From Spirogloea muscicola (lineage: Eukaryota > Streptophyta > Zygnematophyceae > Spirogloeales > Spirogloeaceae), in the NCBI GenBank assembly GCA_009602725.1, contig WELB01000003.1, positions 231,419-255,683 on the forward strand: a stretch of DNA of 24,265 nt, read 5' to 3'. Of the stretch, positions 20,585 to 24,265 are shown piece after piece; positions within the stretch are counted from its first letter, which is position 1; each line of letters starts with the position of its first letter. The notes below the pieces were generated by a model, which had not been told where the DNA came from, searched no databases, and saw only the letters and a program-made list of their open reading frames with translations. Made by a program: the position numbers and the translations under genes.

Positions 20585-21117
20585 ACGTGCTGGCCGCGTC
20601 CGGTCCTTTCCACGCGGCGCCCATGCGACTGGCCGCGCCGTGCTGGTGAAATCTCTAGGGCAGTTCCGCACGCGACACGTGCAGGCCGGGCCGGCGCGGT
20701 CTCCTCGAGGGCCCACGTCGGCAACGTCGATTGGCCGGGAAGCGAAGCGAAGGCGCCGGCGACGTGGCCCGCCGCGCCGGGCTGCTCCCGCGCCCGAGGG
20801 GGCCCCGTCAGCTGACGCCGATGTGACGTGTCACGCGGCGGCGGCGCGACACGCGTCCCGGCAGCCTCGCCCAGGGAGCCGATGACGTCACGCGGGGCGC
20901 GGCGGCGCCACGCGGCGCGCGCCGCCGCCTGGAAGCTTCAGCCGGCGGACCGCGTCGGGAGCGCGGGGAGGCGGTGTGCCAAGGCCCGCAGAGGACGCGG
21001 GGGGCCGGGAGGGGCGGTGTCCTCTGCGGGGAGGCGCCATGCGCGGGGGAGGGAAAAGGGCGGGAGCGCTTTTTCCTCCTCCCGCGCCCCAAACCTCCGC
21101 TCGCTTGCCCACCACGT
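20585..21117. promoter_or_regulatory. Cluster of ACGT-core (bZIP-type) motifs upstream of PLATZ
   Basis: Eight ACGT cores were counted by eye: 20585, 20677, 20716, 20725, 20762, 20826, 20885 and 21114. They include a G-box CACGTG (20676-20681), GACGTGGC (20761-20768), the symmetric GTGACGTGTCAC (20823-20834) and a perfect CRE/TGA-type TGACGTCA (20883-20890). In plants such motifs bind bZIP factors and mediate abscisic acid, stress or light responses. Regulation of the PLATZ gene by bZIP proteins is an inference. The block is very GC-rich, and no TATA box was seen. Confidence 0.5.
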
Positions 21118-21194
21118 AAGCGCCGTCAGCCGCCGCCACCCCATTGCGCCGCCGCCACCTCGCCCCCCCCTCTGCAGTCCACGCNTCGCGCGCC

Positions 21195-22028
21195 ATGGCC
21201 GTGGGCGTGTCGCAGCTGCCGCCGGCGTCCGAGGACAGCCCGCCGCGCGAGGGCCCCCCGTGGCTGTCCGCGCTGCTGCGTGCGGACTTCTTCGTGCCGT
21301 GCGCGGCGCACGCGGCGACGCACAAGAGCGAGCGCAACTTCTTCTGCGTGCAGTGCGCGCCCAGCGCCGGCGCGCTGTGCCAGGCCTGCGTGGCGCGGCA
21401 GCACGCTGGCCACGCCGCGCTCCAGATCCGCCGCTCCTCGTACCACGACGTCGTGCGCGTGGCCGACATCGGGCGGCACCTCGACCTGGCCGCCATCCAG
21501 GTGTACGTGATCAACAGCGCCAAGATCGTGTTCCTCAACGGCCGGCCCCAGAAGCACCCCGTCAAGGGCGCGCCCTACGCCTGCGAGAGCTGCCGCCGCA
21601 CGCTCCTCGACGCCTGCCGCTTCTGCTCCCTCGGCTGCAAGCTCGCTGCATTGGCGCGCCCCGACGGCGGCGGCGACCACCTCAGCATGCAGCCGCGGCC
21701 CGGCGGCAAGGCCGGCGGTGGCGGCAGCAGCGGCGGTGACGGCGTTGCCAGACACAGCCACGGCCACGGCCACGCCCGGCACTTGGAGGAGCCGGAGGTC
21801 AGCTCCGGCGGGGGCTTCTGGGCGCCGCCCTCGCCGTCGTCAAAGCGGCGGCGGATGACGCCCAGCAAGCTCCTGGACATGGTGCCGCTGCCCCCGCTGC
21901 TGGAAGCTGCATCTGCGCCCAGCAGTCCTGTCCTCCACCCCTGCACGCCCACGCAGAGCGACAGCCTGGAGCATTCGTGGAGGTTACACCGCCGCAAGGG
22001 CGTCCCACACCGGGCACCATTGGTCTGA
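21195..22028 (+). CDS. PLATZ-family zinc-dependent DNA-binding transcription factor, single exon
   Basis: An uninterrupted 277-residue frame begins at an ATG just after an ambiguous base (n at 21185). PLATZ proteins bind A/T-rich DNA and repress or activate transcription in the nucleus. They are characteristic of the green lineage. The opening PPWLSALLRADFFVPC matches the family. The first zinc motif is C36-x2-H39-x11-C51-x2-C54-x7-C62-x2-C65-x4-H70-x2-H73, and the second is C130-x2-C133-x10-C144-x3-C148. Between them are IRRSSYHDVVRVADI and VYVINSAKIVFLNGRPQ. The linker has a His/Gly-rich patch (HSHGHGHARH), a basic KRRR cluster likely to serve in nuclear import, and several Ser-Pro or Thr-Pro sites. 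The end RRKGVPHRAPLV is the conserved PLATZ tail. The upstream ACGT-core cluster is its likely control region. Confidence 0.95.
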   Translation: MAVGVSQLPPASEDSPPREGPPWLSALLRADFFVPCAAHAATHKSERNFFCVQCAPSAGALCQACVARQHAGHAALQIRRSSYHDVVRVADIGRHLDLAAIQVYVINSAKIVFLNGRPQKHPVKGAPYACESCRRTLLDACRFCSLGCKLAALARPDGGGDHLSMQPRPGGKAGGGGSSGGDGVARHSHGHGHARHLEEPEVSSGGGFWAPPSPSSKRRRMTPSKLLDMVPLPPLLEAASAPSSPVLHPCTPTQSDSLEHSWRLHRRKGVPHRAPLV

Positions 22029-23149
22029 GGCCCCTCTCTCTGCAAGTCGCACGCTTTGCGCATTGCACCCTCTGCGGTCGCGCTGGCAACTCACAGGTCT
22101 TTCAGCATTTAGCCAGCCCCTTCATGTTGTGCAATAGAGTAATAGACCCAGCACTAGATACTCTAGGTCCAGGAGTAGTTAAATGCTTTTGAGCTTCTCT
22201 GGTTGCATGGAAGTTCGTGGATTTTGCCCAAATCCTTTGTATGGCTCCTCCTTATAATACTCCCCAAGGTGCTACATTAGCACAGGGCTTCTTCATAGCT
22301 CAGACTTGCAGCATTCCAATTCACACCCCAGTGTTTTCCCCTGCTTCCTGTGTGGCTGACTTGTACTACATTGAGATTGCCAGCCAGCACTGGCGGTGTC
22401 AGCTGCGTTGCATGGCAGATTATCTGGGGAAGGTTGTTTACGAAGCTGTTCCTGAATGTCCTTAACATTTATGCTCCCTGCACTTTGAGACAACAAAAAC
22501 GCCGAGTTCGGAGATTACCACAAAGATTGCTGAAGCAGACATGTAACATGTGCTTGTTTCAGAAGCTTCTGATTTGGATTGCCTTCACAGCACAATGTTG
22601 CCTATCGCTTAGTACTGAGCTGTGTAGCTGCAGAATCATGACCAGATTTGACGGTCTTTTGGGGCGAGCAACAAATGTAGTGGTTACAGAAAATTGAGCT
22701 CCTTGGTTTTGAAGGTTATTCTTTGGAAAGGAATTATAAGGCAGAGTTGATCTGTGCATTTAGATGAACTATGCAGCTAGATGCGATCTCCATCACATGA
22801 TTTCCATCCATACGGTCAACCCTGTCCTTCAAGAGGTGGCTGTGTTGCTCAGAGATTTGACATGATTTCATCTTTGATCCTTCAACCTGTCACATATGCT
22901 GGTCAGTCTGCAGCAGCAAGTTGCTATACAAGAATGAAGTGTTCAAACCAATCGCAAGTCACTTGCCAGTCATCTTCCAATGCTGCTAACGTGCAGCACT
23001 ATGCCAATAGTTCCAGTCATCAGTCCTCATGACCCCAATCGAACAGACATGCAAATCTGTCCTTGACGAGTGTAAAGCAGAAGTTGCGACTTTTGCCTTC
23101 CTTTTGAAACTGATTGCGCTTAATCATAGCCTCTGCATCATGCAGGACA
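22029..23149. other. Intergenic region between convergent PLATZ and TEX30-like genes
   Basis: Composition drops sharply from the GC-rich PLATZ coding region to a balanced or AT-rich sequence. It should hold both 3' UTRs. Short frames (for example 22350-22697 plus and 22781-23032 plus) have no recognisable motif. No RNA gene or repeat was identified. Confidence 0.55.

Positions 23150-24265
<1,116 letters not shown>

Noticed and set aside
20828-21739. 303-codon plus-strand frame and the 225-codon minus-strand frame over the PLATZ gene
   Set aside because: They are shadows of PLATZ. The PLATZ frame has the conserved zinc ligands and tail, whereas these are Arg/Ala/Gly-rich with no motif.

Overview
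This is nuclear DNA of a photosynthetic eukaryote, most probably a chlorophyte green alga. Several genes are plant-lineage types: an ABHD17-like hydrolase beginning MGGVTS as land-plant members do, a PLATZ zinc-binding factor, a plastid-type CDP-diacylglycerol synthase and a plant-like GCP5. Genes carry many GT-AG introns (mostly 100-300 nt), and one intron holds plant-type CCCTAAA telomeric repeats. Species and genus cannot be told from the window.

Layout, left to right. 1-410: two pieces of an unrecognised repeated coding family facing away from each other. 716-2545 (+): ABHD17-like alpha/beta hydrolase, five exons. 3221-4917 (-): coiled-coil protein. 5268-12855 (+): gamma-tubulin complex component 5, reconstructed here as 23 exons and about 1053 residues. 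13205-15309 (-): plastid/bacterial-type CDP-diacylglycerol synthase, six exons, 5' end unresolved. 15719-16420 (+): RPAC2/RPC19, the small subunit shared by RNA polymerases I and III, three exons. 16421-20580: a long stretch with no recognised gene, holding coding-like fragments, a tandem duplication, a third copy of the repeated family and a nested inverted repeat with a perfect 21-bp palindrome. 21195-22028 (+): intronless PLATZ gene with an upstream cluster of ACGT-core motifs. 23150-24144 (-): TEX30/KANSL3-type hydrolase whose 5' part runs into 121 consecutive T at the window edge.

Recognised genes alternate in strand, giving two divergent pairs (coiled-coil/GCP5 and CDP-DAG synthase/RPAC2) and three convergent pairs. 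Gene starts sit in strongly GC-rich islands, while downstream exons and introns are much closer to balanced composition. The recognised genes are conserved housekeeping or regulatory genes of unrelated pathways, with no sign of an operon-like system. The best candidate for something undescribed is the repeated protein family ending in SDLxLLTRGY, seen at 1-335 (-), 345-410 (+) and 19777-20088 (+). Its copies differ largely at silent positions, so the peptide appears to have been conserved.

Exon boundaries were worked out by hand from GT/AG sites, codon phase and remembered family patterns. No alignment or search was run.
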